This document shows positions 1-11,641 of a DNA stretch of 64,000 nucleotides, one piece after another (the stretch's first letter is position 1; every line of letters begins with the position of its first letter). A program made the position numbers and the translations under genes. Source of the DNA: Mytilus trossulus (lineage: Eukaryota; Mollusca; Bivalvia; Mytilida; Mytilidae); the NCBI RefSeq assembly GCF_036588685.1, contig NC_086373.1, forward strand, positions 55,311,164 through 55,375,163, written 5' to 3'. The notes below the pieces were generated by a model, which was given only the letters and a program-made list of their open reading frames with translations, did not search any database and was not told the origin of the DNA.

Positions 1-123
1 AGATGTGGTATGATTGCCAATGAGACAACTATCCACAAAAGACCAAAATGACACAAACATTAACAACTATAGGTCATCGTACGACCTTCAACAATGAGCA
101 AAGCCCATACCGCATAGTCAAGA
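1..123 (+). repeat. Dispersed 'gattgccaatgagacaac' repeat, best copy
   Basis: Starts AGATGTGGTATGATTGCCAA and runs through ACCTTCAACAATGAGCAAAG and CATACCGCATAGTCA. A shorter copy lies at 310-345. I recognise the family as very frequent in Mytilus sequence; that is memory, not a search. Confidence 0.75.
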
Positions 124-783
124 TTGTTAGGATGTTTAATCCTTTTTTCAGTTATTTATTCAAGAATGTAACATATAACCACGATAACCAAGTAGTAAAA
201 GTTGAAATATGAATTCGAAAATTTGACTGTGGTAGCACCAGAATTCAGCTTGATTCAACTGAATTTAATTTAAAAACTATAAATCTAGTGTATGTATATA
301 GAAATAAGGAGATGTGGTATGATTGTCAATAAGACAACTATCCAACAAAGTTCAAATAAAGTAACAAACTACTTTAATAAAATAGATATTTGGTGAAGCA
401 AAAAATTATGGAAGGATTATTTGTCATGATATCAACCATCTTATGCCACCAGTAATATTTCATTTTGGGGCAATCCCAAAATTAGTAAAATGCCTAGTAG
501 TCTTTTAAATTAAGTTTTCAATATGGTTGTTACACACTTCTTCAAATCTTTGTAAACCTTTGATTATTTTGACATAACATCATCTTTTCTTCTTACATTT
601 GAAGACTGGCTAAGGCATAAAAACATATTCAAAACACACCTTGCATACAACAATTTTAACTGTGCTTTTTTTTCGATTGTAAATATCAGTTTATTTCAGC
701 ACAATTGAGTAATGCAATATCATATGAAAGATTGCTGCGTATTGCAAACTTCAATATAAACTTTTGTTTTCCTGTGCTTTCAG

Positions 784-950
784 ATTATGACAGTTTATTT
801 ATAGAGCTGATGAAAAGGATTCCAATATTCAGAGGAATCAATGCTAAACATGCTAAGATGTTGAACAATATGAAAATGAACTCTCCTGAAACAATTAGCT
901 TGTTTCCAGAGTTACACAAAGAAGTATTTCTGGAAAGTGAACTGGAATAA
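784..950 (+). CDS. 3'-terminal coding exon of a probable nuclear receptor (partial gene)
   Basis: An open frame of 55 codons ends in TAA at 948-950. It is preceded by a strong polypyrimidine tract and CAG acceptor ending at 783; a weaker acceptor lies at 699. The encoded tail contains IFRGINAKHAKMLNNMKM followed by LFPELHKEVFLE. This has the layout of ligand-binding-domain helices 10/11 (a Leu/Ile-rich helix with the usual His) and helix 12; LHKEVF fits the AF-2 pattern of two hydrophobics, x, Glu, two hydrophobics. Resemblance is closest to NR1-type receptors (VDR/ROR-like tails), judged by eye. The DNA-binding domain and the rest of the ligand-binding domain would lie to the left, outside the window. 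The exon is certain only as an exon-like open frame; the family call is inference. Confidence 0.5.
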
Positions 951-2570
951 TGCAGTGAATATTATATATTTATTAGAAACTAGTGCTATAATTTTGTCTA
1001 CGCATTTATAAAGTGCGTAGAACTATGTACTACATGAAAACAATTTAGATTCTATACTAAATGTTGGATTGATATTCGGCAACAGTATAATGTGTAAAAT
1101 GGGGAGTTTTTAAGGAGGAGCGTAAAAAGTGCATTATTATAGTGCTAATATTTGACACAAAAATTGTACTTATTGGATTAACATTGTTTGTGTGTCTGTT
1201 ATGTGTTAACTTTATGAACAATTGTTTAAGGAGGACATTTGATGTACAATACAGTGTAACTTTGTTAACCAAACATTTGTAAAGTAAAAAAAAAAAGATG
1301 ATCACTGTCACCTAAATTCATATAACATTTGTAAATAGGTCACTGTCACTAATGTTTGTTTAACAGCTACAAAATTACAGAAACACATGGGTTGATTAAC
1401 AGTTTAAGGGCAGTTTTATTGATAAAATTTGTACAAATATTTTGCAGCGATCTCATATATATATATTTGTATATACCACTGATAAATAAAAGTAAAAATG
1501 ACAATTGGTTAAAGGTGTCCTATGATCAAATTGCATCTGTAACAAAATAGTCATTGACTGTGTTTTGTGGACTGTTGTTCTTATGTTGAATTTTCAGTTT
1601 CGGAACCACTACTCGGTTTACATATGAGTATGACGTTTGACCCTAACAGTGGTTGTCCTGAAATCATGTTACTACTACTGCTGGTCAGTCTGATGTTAAA
1701 GGTTGTATGAATAGCTGGACACCTGTGACTAAGGAATAGTAATTTTGGGATTGATTAACAATCTTATTTAAATATGCCATATCATTTATTAACTTTATAA
1801 ATCAACAAAATACATTAATATGTTACCTTATTGATAAGGTGTATAGTACTTGCAGTAATGTTATTTTTATAGAATTTTTTAAATTATTGAAAATCATTGT
1901 TTACCCTTCAAAGCTGAATTGACACATTGTACATTCTCTTGTCATCTTGTGTAGTGGTCATCAGTGTCACTTTGGTTTTTTTTAACTGCAACTTCTTGAA
2001 AAAAGCTTTACATAATTGAGCCAAAATTGCTCTGTTTTTTTCTATGGAACATGAAATAAATTTTCAGTCTGAATGAATTTTAGAGGTTCCAATACCACAA
2101 CATGGACCTTTTGTCTAATGACATTATTTTTGAGCGGTAGGAGATGCAGATTTGTCTTGGAAAACTGACATTATAACCAGCATTTCTACCTTGTTCTCTG
2201 TTTTAATTTTTTTTCTCAGCTGTGAAATCATACTGTATCACCTCAGTGCCTAAATAATGTTTATGATGATATTTCTAATTGTATTGATTCTTATGTGTAT
2301 TGGAAAATTGTTATTTATCTGTAAACAAACTCATTCGATACAGCTTGATATAAGTAAAAAGTCAAGTCAAGTAGTTCTGTTTTGTCTAGTAATTCAATGC
2401 TGTTAATTTGTCTTAAGTACCGGCATATTGGACGGTCAGATTTAAATTGCAGTAATTATTGTAAAACACTTTCGATAACTTTGTTTTTAAAGTAAAGATG
2501 TAATAGGTTTTACAGTAATAGATGCTGTCCTTTATTGTTTTTTTTAATTTAATTTCTGATTTAATTGCCC
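951..2570 (+). other. Probable 3' UTR and downstream flank, AT-rich
   Basis: No coding signal is visible. An AATAAA at 1485-1490 could serve the exon ending at 950; further downstream sites are equally possible. The stretch is AT-rich with homopolymer runs. Confidence 0.35.
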
Positions 2571-2574
2571 CCCA

Positions 2575-3090
2575 CACTTAAGGAAGCTGGCTTGTTTTAG
2601 ATTTATTGTCAGTTTTTCGGAATCCTCTGGTTTTATCCATTTGAAATGCCTTGAAAAATTTTGCCCGGTGACGCCTAATTTTCTTTTTATAAATCTTTTA
2701 CATGTATAATGATAAGCCATCTGTAAAAGTGCGGGAATTTCTGGCTACATTGAAGACCTGTTGGTGACCTTCTGCTGTTATTTTTTATTTTGGTCGGGTT
2801 GTTGTCTCTTTGACACATTCCCCATTTCCATTCTCAATTTTATTATAAAATTTTAATTACTTTTTAACAGTTTTTGAGATCTTCAACTTGTCAATGATAA
2901 AGCTAAGAAAAATGAAGAGAGAATATTTTCCCGCCAAAATTTCAATGGCTAATATCTTGAAAACAATTAGGTGACCTATATATTTTTTTGCTCTTTGGAT
3001 TTCTTTATTAATCCCCTATCTGTATAAACTAGTGTTTTGAAAAGTTAATTACTTTGAAACTGAGAAGCAAACTCCCTTAACATTTTGTCA
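2575..3090. mobile_element. Small TIR element carrying a nested repeat insertion
   Basis: The ends read TTAAGGAAGCTGGCTTG and, inverted, GCAAACTCCCTTAA. The body matches the element at 61401-61803 in the opposite orientation (shared pieces include CCTCTGGTTTTATCCATTTGAA and TTTTCCCGCCAAAATTTCAATGG, each seen in both). No transposase frame is present, so it is a MITE-like non-autonomous element. A second repeat family interrupts it at about 2731-2855. Confidence 0.6.
2731..2855 (-). repeat. Dispersed 'aatgtgtcaaag' repeat inserted in a MITE
   Basis: The reverse complement carries AATGTGTCAAAGAGACAACA and ACAGCAGAAGGTCACCAACA, as do copies at 29288-29420, 26885-26985 (reverse) and 57428-57519. 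The paralogous MITE at 61.4 kb lacks this piece, so it is a later insertion. Confidence 0.6.
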
Positions 3091-6000
3091 TGAAAATAAT
3101 TTCAGAATAAGGAAGATTTGATTTTTATGGTGTACAATCCTTAAAAAATTTGCAGTTCTTAAAATTTTGATGTCAGAATTTTATCAAATTTTATCATTTT
3201 GTTAGTTTAATGAGACCTCACATTGTTCTATGACAATGTACGAGACCTCACATTGTTTATGACAATGTATGAAGTGTTTTTGTGGAAATAATTTGTGATC
3301 AAATGTTATGACTACATCATAAAAATAAAATTACTATGGTATGATTTTTTCACAGTTATAGCAGTTTTATGTTAAAAGGACAATTTTCCAATTCACATGA
3401 GAAGGATGAAATTGTTATGCGTTACATCCATCATTTGTTAAAGAATGTTTTACCTAAATATACAGATTTATATAGAAATATAATTGTAATATATTAACAT
3501 GAAATAATGTTGCTGTGTATTAATGATAAAATTAGTGTGTTAAATAACAAGTGTATTTGTTTTTGAAAAGTTTGATTTGTTAGTGCAATGTTTGTTTTTC
3601 TTGCATGAATGATTTACATGTATATAGGTAAAAAAAGGTTAAAACATTATGGTGAGGAAAGAATAGAAAGAACTGTTTTTTTACTATGTTTTAGTGCTTG
3701 TTATATTTTTGAATGTGTTCCAACATCAGTAGGTTTTAACTCAGTAGTCTGTGAGTCCATTATAAGGGGTCTGGATGGGGCGTCCTTTATTTCTGTATTA
3801 TTTATTCTATTTTTTTGCTGTTTTTCTTTATTTTTAAAATCAATGCTTATTCTCTGAAATTTTTATGAGCATCATTTTTTTGTTATTACATGGTTTCTTT
3901 ATTCTGTATATTTCTGTATTCATTATCTTATTACCAATTTTTCACAGTAATTTTATATCCTCTATTCTTTAAACCTCATCCAGTCCCCCTAGTTTGTTTC
4001 AGGATCTAGACATCACAATAGGTACACAAATAATTTGATTGTTATTTTTCTAAACACATATATTTTCTTTTTTCCCTTCTTTTTTTTTGAAAGAGGAATA
4101 CTATTAAGTTATAAAGATTTTAATGCAGAGATTTTAAAAATTGAGTTCTTAATATACTTACCCAGATTTCATTTGCTTTACTTTTACTCTTTTCCAACTT
4201 ATTCATTATACATTATAGAGGCATGGTGTTCTTTTAATCTGAACTATTTCTGTGATATTTAAATATTTTTTAAGAAAATATTAGATAAATTTAATGTAAT
4301 GAGTATATACAAAATATATAATTATTGGAGTGTAAAATAGAACTAAAAAGTATATATAAGACAATTGTAAATAGCAATTTCATGTCAGCTTGAAAGGGAT
4401 TGTTGGAAGGAAAAAATGTGAGAGGCCATTTTTTGTTGGCAGCTAGGTCCCAGGTTTGGTCATACAGATATGACTAGACGATATGTAAATACTGACTTTA
4501 TTGAAATCTTAAGAACTAATGTAAGGAATGAGTTTATTGAAATCATGAAAATTAATTTTAACTATCTACACAGAAGGTAATGTTTTTAATTCTGGTAATC
4601 AAATATTTGGCAGAGAGAAAAACAAACCCTTATTAAAGTTTTTAAGAGATTTGAATTTGATTTCTTATAGAAAATTTAGGGATAATTTGATGCAAGAAGT
4701 TGTATTAACAAAAGTATATGTATTAATTTTAAATTAATTTAAAGATCACATTTTTTATGGTTGATAAAAAGAAAAACTCAGTTCAGGATAAAATCAGTGG
4801 ATATTAATGAAAACCTCAATCATCATTTTTTATTTGGCCTTAAATCATGAGTATCTGAAATAAACACATTTAAAATGATTTTTGTTTTTATAGTTGTATT
4901 ACAAGTTTTAAGATTACAGAATAAACAACATCCCTCGACTAACATCTCTCTCTCTCTCTCATTCCAACAATCTGTAAAATGAGATCTGGAATAGCACAAA
5001 TAACCATCTAATATTAGATTTCAAAGAAAAGACCAGTCATTAAATTTTATTAAGTTGAAAATGCATGTAAATTTCTAAATTATTTAAATAATATTACATT
5101 AAATCCCAGTTATGTTTTAAAAATAAGTTCTGCATGGTTTGGTGCAGCCTTAATGAGGTCTATTATCATTATGAAAAATCAAATGTTACTTTCAAGTTAA
5201 AGCTTTATTAAAGTTAATCAGGTACCCCTCTCAGGAGATTTCCAATAACGATTGCTGAAACATATTTTCATACATTCATACATACATACACATATATATA
5301 TATTCATCTTTTACAATTATTACTTGCATTCTTATCACTGAAGTTAATGAATTTCTAATTTAGATTTATATTATAATTGAAAAACAATTGTATGTTCTTA
5401 AAGTCATGAAAGTAGGCCACCTATCTTGATTACTACTAAACATTTATTTATAATTTCAAAAACGGAGTTTTTTATGATTGTAAAGCCTTTTTAATGTAAG
5501 CTATATAAAAAACTTGGAATCATTGAAAATAATGTGTATTTAAAAAAATGTACAGAGGATTTTTTTAACAGTATAAAATAAGAAGTTAATTGAAAAAGTA
5601 CAATTTTTCAACTAATTTGAAAAAAAATAATTGTGTTTCAGCATATTAATTTAAAATGGCTGATATAATGATTGTATTTTAAGGTATAAGTTTAAAAGTA
5701 ACAAATTTCAAGATAACTTCTATTCCTTATATGAATATTTCCTGTAACAATAGGATACCAAAGCCCGGTGTAATCACAAAGTTCCTTTATTTTATTGTTC
5801 GTATATATATATGTGATAAAGACTTTTATTGTTTATTTTAAATGTCTGAACTAGAAGAAGAAAAACATCATAAATTATATATTGTAGTGTTTTACTAATT
5901 TGTTTCCATTAGGTGTTCTGACTCTCCCCTAAACATGATCTCATTTAGTTAATACAAGATTCATTTTCCCATTTCTAAAAAAAAGTATGAAAAACATTCA

Positions 6001-7045
6001 TAACACCTTAAACAAACTTATGGTACATAGAGGAAAGGGTTAAACTAATTCTATTTAATAAAACTAGCCTTTATCATATTTATATAAAAACCTTGTACAC
6101 AAATATATATTTCATTTCTGTAAAAAAAAAAAAAATTAGAAGCTGTATGATTGCCAATGTGTCATAGATGCACAATTTAACTTTGACAAATTTTCTTGTC
6201 TGTTGCATCACAGAAATATATATTTGTAGACAATGTGCCACTATATTTTCTGATAAAGGTTTATATATTATTGTATATAATGAGGGTCTCACAATTAATT
6301 GCAGTCAGTATATAATGAAAGGGAAACAACCTCATAACACTACAATTTGTATGAAATTGTCAATCTATTTAGGGGTTTGAATATATTGTTTGATTTTCAT
6401 TTGTGCAATTACATGTTATAATATGCTGATGTGAACTTAGAAATAAGCTATTCAAATTCTACTTGAATTTTTATATAAAACAGTCTATTAAAATGAATGT
6501 GGAGGGATAGTAATGGCAATTCTATATTTTAGAAACAGGGCATGGGTCGTTTGTGGTTATGAGTCCATTTGATGTATGCAAGATTACAAAAAGAAACATT
6601 TTTTGAGGATTTTTGTTTGAAGTCCCTTTCTCCTTCCCCATTTATTGTAAAAGAATTGCCGTCAGATAGCCAACAGTGTGTGCCTCTTCGATATATATAA
6701 TGGTCATCATTGTAGATAAATTGTCACCTCACGTTGCATTTGTATTGGTATCATTTTCTTGTGTAGACTAATTTAAGTACTAACACTTTCACTTAGTTAG
6801 CAGTGCTATTCTTAGGTACAGGCTTTTACTCAGTAATTACTCAATGAGTTCGCTGTTTATAACTTGTTTTGAAAAGTTTAAAATGAGTACACTTTTATGT
6901 ATCTTTTCTCAAAACATATTTGCAAAGTCCAAAATTTATTTTATATTATTTTCCTTAATTTTATAAGATGGATTTTCAAAATGAATGAAATATATAAATA
7001 CAGTATTTGTAGTAGATACCTATGAGATGATTGATGGCTTATAGA
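3091..7045. other. Gene-free AT-rich stretch
   Basis: I see no supportable gene. Open frames here are short and low-complexity, with Phe/Leu/Ile-rich translations typical of AT-rich noise. A (TC)n run lies at 4944-4960 and several short (TA)n runs occur, for example near 5291-5300 and 5803-5812. Confidence 0.5.
4944..4960. repeat. (TC)n microsatellite
   Basis: An uninterrupted CT dinucleotide run of about 17 bases. Confidence 0.8.
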
Positions 7046-7201
7046 TATCAACATATATACAATCTGCAACTAAAAACATGTTTTTCATCCAAATGGGGAT
7101 ACATTTTCTGAATGAAACAGATTATCAACATATATACAATCTGCAACTAAAAACAGGTTTTTCATCCAAATGGGGATACATTTTGTGAATGAAACAGATT
7201 A
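7046..7201. repeat. Two-copy tandem repeat, 77-bp unit
   Basis: Two adjacent copies both start TATCAACATATATACAATCT and both contain ATCCAAATGGGGATACATTT. They differ by only a few bases, so the duplication is recent. Confidence 0.85.
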
Positions 7202-7382
7202 AGAATAGATTAGAATAGAAATATATGTATATAATATGTAATGAAATGTTGAAGTGGTATGGTCAATTTCCCCTGTATTTATTTCAATCATTGGATCATA
7301 ATCAGAAAGTTCATAATACATATAGTGACTTGGAATGTAATTGTCAATAACATTTATTGAAAGATTTTGCCAATATAAAAAA

Positions 7383-7460
7383 AGAAGATTTGGTATGATT
7401 GCCAATGAGACAACTATCCACAAAAAGATCAAAATGACACAAACATTAACAACTATAGTC
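7383..7460 (+). repeat. Dispersed 'gattgccaatgagacaac' repeat
   Basis: Matches the family at 1-123 and 20191-20400 (GATTGCCAATGAGACAAC, then GACACAAACATTAACAACTA). Reverse copies are seen near 24690-24840 and 56150-56265. No coding content. Confidence 0.75.
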
Positions 7461-8429
7461 AACAAAAAAATGTTATTGAGCACTTAACAATTTAAAACAC
7501 CACTCAAAAACACAATTGATGTTTCTGGATTTATTATTTTTGAGGTAAACTGTTTTGTCAAGTTTATAAAATTTAAACATTTTTTAAAAAGACAATAAAT
7601 TTCTTTCCATATTTTTTTATTTTTGTTTTGACCAAAACAGTATCACTTTATCATGTTTATCATATTTTTTGAATTAGGAAAATTGTCTTTTGTTTAGTTA
7701 TTAAGGCAGTAAAAATTGATAACGTTCAGAAATATGAAAACTATATAAAATTGCTCAAACTTTGTAGATCACATTACAAATAAGCTGTGATACTGTAAAT
7801 TTAATTAAAAGATTGAAAGCAATTATGGTAGACCCTTGTGTTAAATAAATAAGGAGTAATTGACCATACCTTATATTCAAAGGATGATGATAGTCACACA
7901 AGAGATAAATATTTATACACAGATACTACTGTATATATATATATATTTGATTCTCAATTCACATCAGATATAAACAACTTCAATGTATGCTTTTTTTTAT
8001 TTTAACAAAAAGCTATTCACAATTGTTTTACTCAAGTTTTAGTTTATCCTTAAGTTTTAGATTTAATTTGTGCCATAAAAGCCAAATTCATTTTGTGCTT
8101 CAATTAATTGATTGCTCATTTGTATATATCATATAATATATATATATAAACATATATATAGAAATACATTTTGACTTCAAATGGTCAAGATAAGTGAATG
8201 ACCTTGACAGTTGTATCAGAGGTTATTGTGTCCTGGTCAAGGTCATTATGGAATGTATTTATTTGACCTTGTATAGAGTAAACATGTATTACCATCATAC
8301 TATACACAATTGTTAAATGTAATTTGTGAGAAAAATAAAATCTTTTTGTTTTGGAGTTCAGTAATATTCAGTATTCAGTAATAGGGTTTTGCCTAAAATA
8401 AAACTAGTCATTTAAGAAATATATAAATT

Positions 8430-9090
8430 AATTTAAGAGAGGGACGAAAGATACCAGAGGGACAGTCAAGGTAGTAAATTGAAAGTAAATTGTGAAAAAC
8501 CATGGCTAAAAATAAAAAGACAAACAGACACATAATAGTACAGAAGACACAATAAAGAAAACTAAAGACTAAGCAACACGAACCCTACCAAATATTAGGT
8601 CCTAGACCACAATTATCGTTCCTTGATTTTCGTTGTTCATGAATATAGTCTCTAGTGTTGACAGTGGGTTACTTGCCATTAATTTTTATAACCCTTCCAA
8701 ATTTATTTCTCCATGTTTAATGCCTTAAATTGCAAGTAGGGGGGTGAAATTACACTGTAAAAAAATTTGGGTCCAGAATTTTAAAGGAAAGTAGTGATGT
8801 GGTCCAGCTGAAAAGGTTGAAAATTAGCACTTCGGAAGTTGTCAAAAGATTTCAAGACGCCCTAAACATAAAATTGTCCATATTTTGAGTTCGAGTCGAT
8901 GAAGTTTTCTATAATTTTGATATAATTTGTCCCAAAAGTAGTACAACACACTGTAAAAGTTTCTTTGAGAAAGCGCGGTGGGATTTTTAAAAATTTTCAT
9001 TTACTGTCTAAAAGAAATGCACTACGAAATAATTGTGGTCTCGGACCTAACTGGGGGTGATCTCCGGTGCAGAGAGGAAAAAAGGACAAA
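8430..9090 (+). repeat. Dispersed 'gagggacgaaagatacca' repeat, split by a MITE
   Basis: The left part runs from AGAGAGGGACGAAAGATACC to ACACGAACCCTACCAAA. The right part resumes with CTGGGGGTGATCTCCGGTGC. The inverted end of the same family occurs at about 20785-20880 (CTTACCCTTCCGGTACACCT), next to a reverse-transcriptase fragment, so it may be the 3' tail of that retroelement. Confidence 0.55.
8597..9048. mobile_element. MITE with 'ggtccgagaccacaatt' inverted ends
   Basis: Left end AGGTCCTAGACCACAATT and right end AATTGTGGTCTCGGACCT are inverted repeats. A second copy in the opposite orientation is at 44132-44471; the bodies match along their length (for example CAAATTATATCAAAATTATAG at the second site). 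It has no transposase. It sits inside another repeat that reads GAGGGACGAAAGATACCAGA before it and GGGGGTGATCTCCGGTGC after it. Confidence 0.75.
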
Positions 9091-9137
9091 AAAGATTATT
9101 GAGGCAACAAGTCGAGAATACAAATAAACTCATCATA

Positions 9138-9775
9138 GATACCAGGACTAAATTAAGTATACGCCAGACGCGCGTTTCGTCTGCAAAAGACTCATCAGTG
9201 ACTCGAGAATCTCAAAACAGTTAAAAAGGCCAAATAAAGTACGAAGTTGAAGAGCATTGAGGACCAAAATTCCTAAAAGTATTGCCAAATACAGCTAAGG
9301 TTTATCTATGCCTGAGGTAGAAAAGCCTTAGTATTTCAAAAAATCAAAAATTTGTAAACAGTAAATTTATAAATATAACAATATCAATGACAATTCATGT
9401 CAGCACAAAAAGTGCTGACTACTGGGCTTGTGATACCCTCGGGGATATAAATATCCACCAGCAGTGGCATCGACCCATGTGGTTGTAAATAAACTCATCA
9501 TAGAAACCAGGACTAAATATAGTATACGCCAGACGCGCGTTTCGTCAAAAAAAGACTCATCAGTGATGCTCGAATCCAAAAAAAGTTAAAAAGGCAAAAT
9601 AAAGTACGAAGTTTAAGAGCATTGAGGACCAAAATTCCTAAAAGTATTGCCAAATACAGCGAAGGTTTACAAAGCATTTGTAATAAACAATCAATTTCCT
9701 TGTGTTTGTCAAATTTCCTGGTTAGTTTTTTGGATTGCAAAAAAATGTAAAGTTCCATTTTGATTGTAATCACCG
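9138..9775. repeat. Two copies of the 'gacgcgcgtttcgtc' repeat
   Basis: Copies at about 9138-9310 and 9508-9670 share CCAGGACTAAAT, GCCAGACGCGCGTTTCGTC, AGACTCATCAGTGA and GAGCATTGAGGACCAAAATT. Reverse-oriented or partial copies lie at 17816-18030, 35064-35200 and 58590-58660. Confidence 0.75.
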
Positions 9776-11043
9776 GTTGATATAAATAAGAATATTGGGT
9801 TTGTAATCCCTGAATGAATTAATAGAAACGTAAGCCCTATATAAACAAAAAGGACACAAAGAATTGCCACAGCTAAGGTCAACTTTCAATGGGGTAGTTG
9901 TAACTTTACCTTATTCGGTAATTACTTTATATAAACAACAGGACATTTAAGAAAAACTATGTTATAAATCATGAAAGTACCGAATCACAGACCTATGAGC
10001 TGATTATCACCTTGGGAACATAAAAACCACCAGCAGAGGTATTGACCCAGTGTTCGTAAAAAAAAATAACAACGTTAACATTTTGAATGACAAGGAAGTA
10101 TAAATATGCAGAATCATGATGGGATATGCATGTATAATTAAAAGGAATTTAAAAAACGATGAGCTAAATTCAGCTAAAGTCAACTTTGCATGAAAGAGTG
10201 GGAACTCTCTTGAGTAATTTATTTTAGTAACAATATATGGTATAAATTATGTCAGCACTGAAGTACGGACTACTGTGATGATATCCTTAGAAACAATCAG
10301 TCTACCAGTATCAATATCAAACCTGTCCTAGTGAATGATCGTAGTAACACTTTATAAATTTAGGGAACAACTCTTGATATATAGTAAGGAGATATGGTAT
10401 GATAGTGAATCAGAGAAAACTATCCACCAATGAAGTGGATGTAGACAGTTCGATAACTAATACCATATAGTCGGCAATAATGGGCCCCGGCACACCAAAT
10501 ACAAAACAATTCAATAGAGAAAACTAACTGCTTATTTATATCACAAACCAATTTACCAAAACCAAATAGGACAGACATGAGACATTGGTTTATTACCACA
10601 ACATGAGAACACAATATAAAAATCAATTGAAGAACTCAATATAAAAAAGAAAGATGATTTTACTTGAAACAGATTTTGAATTGTAAGTAACAGTTTCATC
10701 ATATCGAGAAACCTCATTTTGAATAATCACCTGGCTTTCATTACCTGCTATAAAAGTACACATTTCACCAATTGGCCATCAAAACTATTTTAAAATTATT
10801 AACCAGCACTTCCTAGCAACAGTAAATGTACTGACGCTCATAATTTAGTATGTGTATGATCTCTTAAAAGGAAGTTTGATAACCTTGCCTTAATATATTT
10901 ACTTGTTTGGAATTCAACATTATAAATGTAATCGAAAACAAATTTACTATCCACAGGTAAAAGTAATAAAATATAAAATCATTGTAAATATAACTCCAGT
11001 TTATTTTAGCATGGTGTATCCTGTAACGTTGTAGGGGGATAAC
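9776..11043. other. Upstream flank of the STAND gene
   Basis: Repeat-derived sequence up to about 10.4 kb, including a diverged 'gatatggtatgatagtgaat' copy at 10385. From 10.6 kb to the ATG no repeat is recognised; it should contain the promoter, but no convincing TATA or CCAAT arrangement stands out. Confidence 0.4.
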
Positions 11044-11641
11044 ATGAGTGATAATATATATTCTACGACAAAAGAATCTTCGAACTATGCTAGACTGTGT
11101 CGTCTTTTGTTGGATGTAGGAACAGATGTATTTCGATATGTATTCGACAACTTTGCTCCTCCAGCAGATCTAGCCAATTTTTTGTCCAAGCACGAAGCTA
11201 AACTGAAGAAAAAACCAAATCTACGTGGATACCAAAAGAAGAAACTATACCCTGACAATGGTAAACCGTTGTCTAACGATTTTGACATTTCCTTACTCTA
11301 TACTTTACTTCGGGAGACGTGTAACATGGAACCACCAATGAACGGCTGGGGAAATAAAGTAGATCCCTTGGATAACAGTATTAGTGCAAACATCGAGAAA
11401 ATAAGACAAATCAGAAATGATATATACGGTCACGTCCTACGTGCATGCTTACAGGAACATATATTTGAAGAGAATTGGCTTGTGTTATCTCAAGCATTAA
11501 TTTCTCTTGGCGGACATAGGTATGAACAAATAATATATCGCCTGAGGTATTTGTCATTGGACCCTGACAGTGATGAAGACTACATGAGGAGATTTTCGGA
11601 TTGGGTGTCGGAAGGTTCAAAACGACTAGACGCTGTAGAAG
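11044..11641 (+). CDS. STAND gene exon 1 (HEPN domain)
   Basis: ATG follows GGGGGATAAC. Reading continues to GTAGAAG, where GTAATA supplies a donor at 11642. Beyond the donor the frame stays open to 11718, but those codons no longer look like the HEPN family. The exon leaves one base of a split codon. Confidence 0.85.

Noticed and set aside
3609..4262. Two 75-82 codon Phe/Leu-rich frames
   Set aside because: Composition is that of AT-rich noise; no splice signals or recognisable domain.
11085..11620. Minus-strand frames opposite the HEPN exon
   Set aside because: Shadows of a well-supported plus-strand coding exon.
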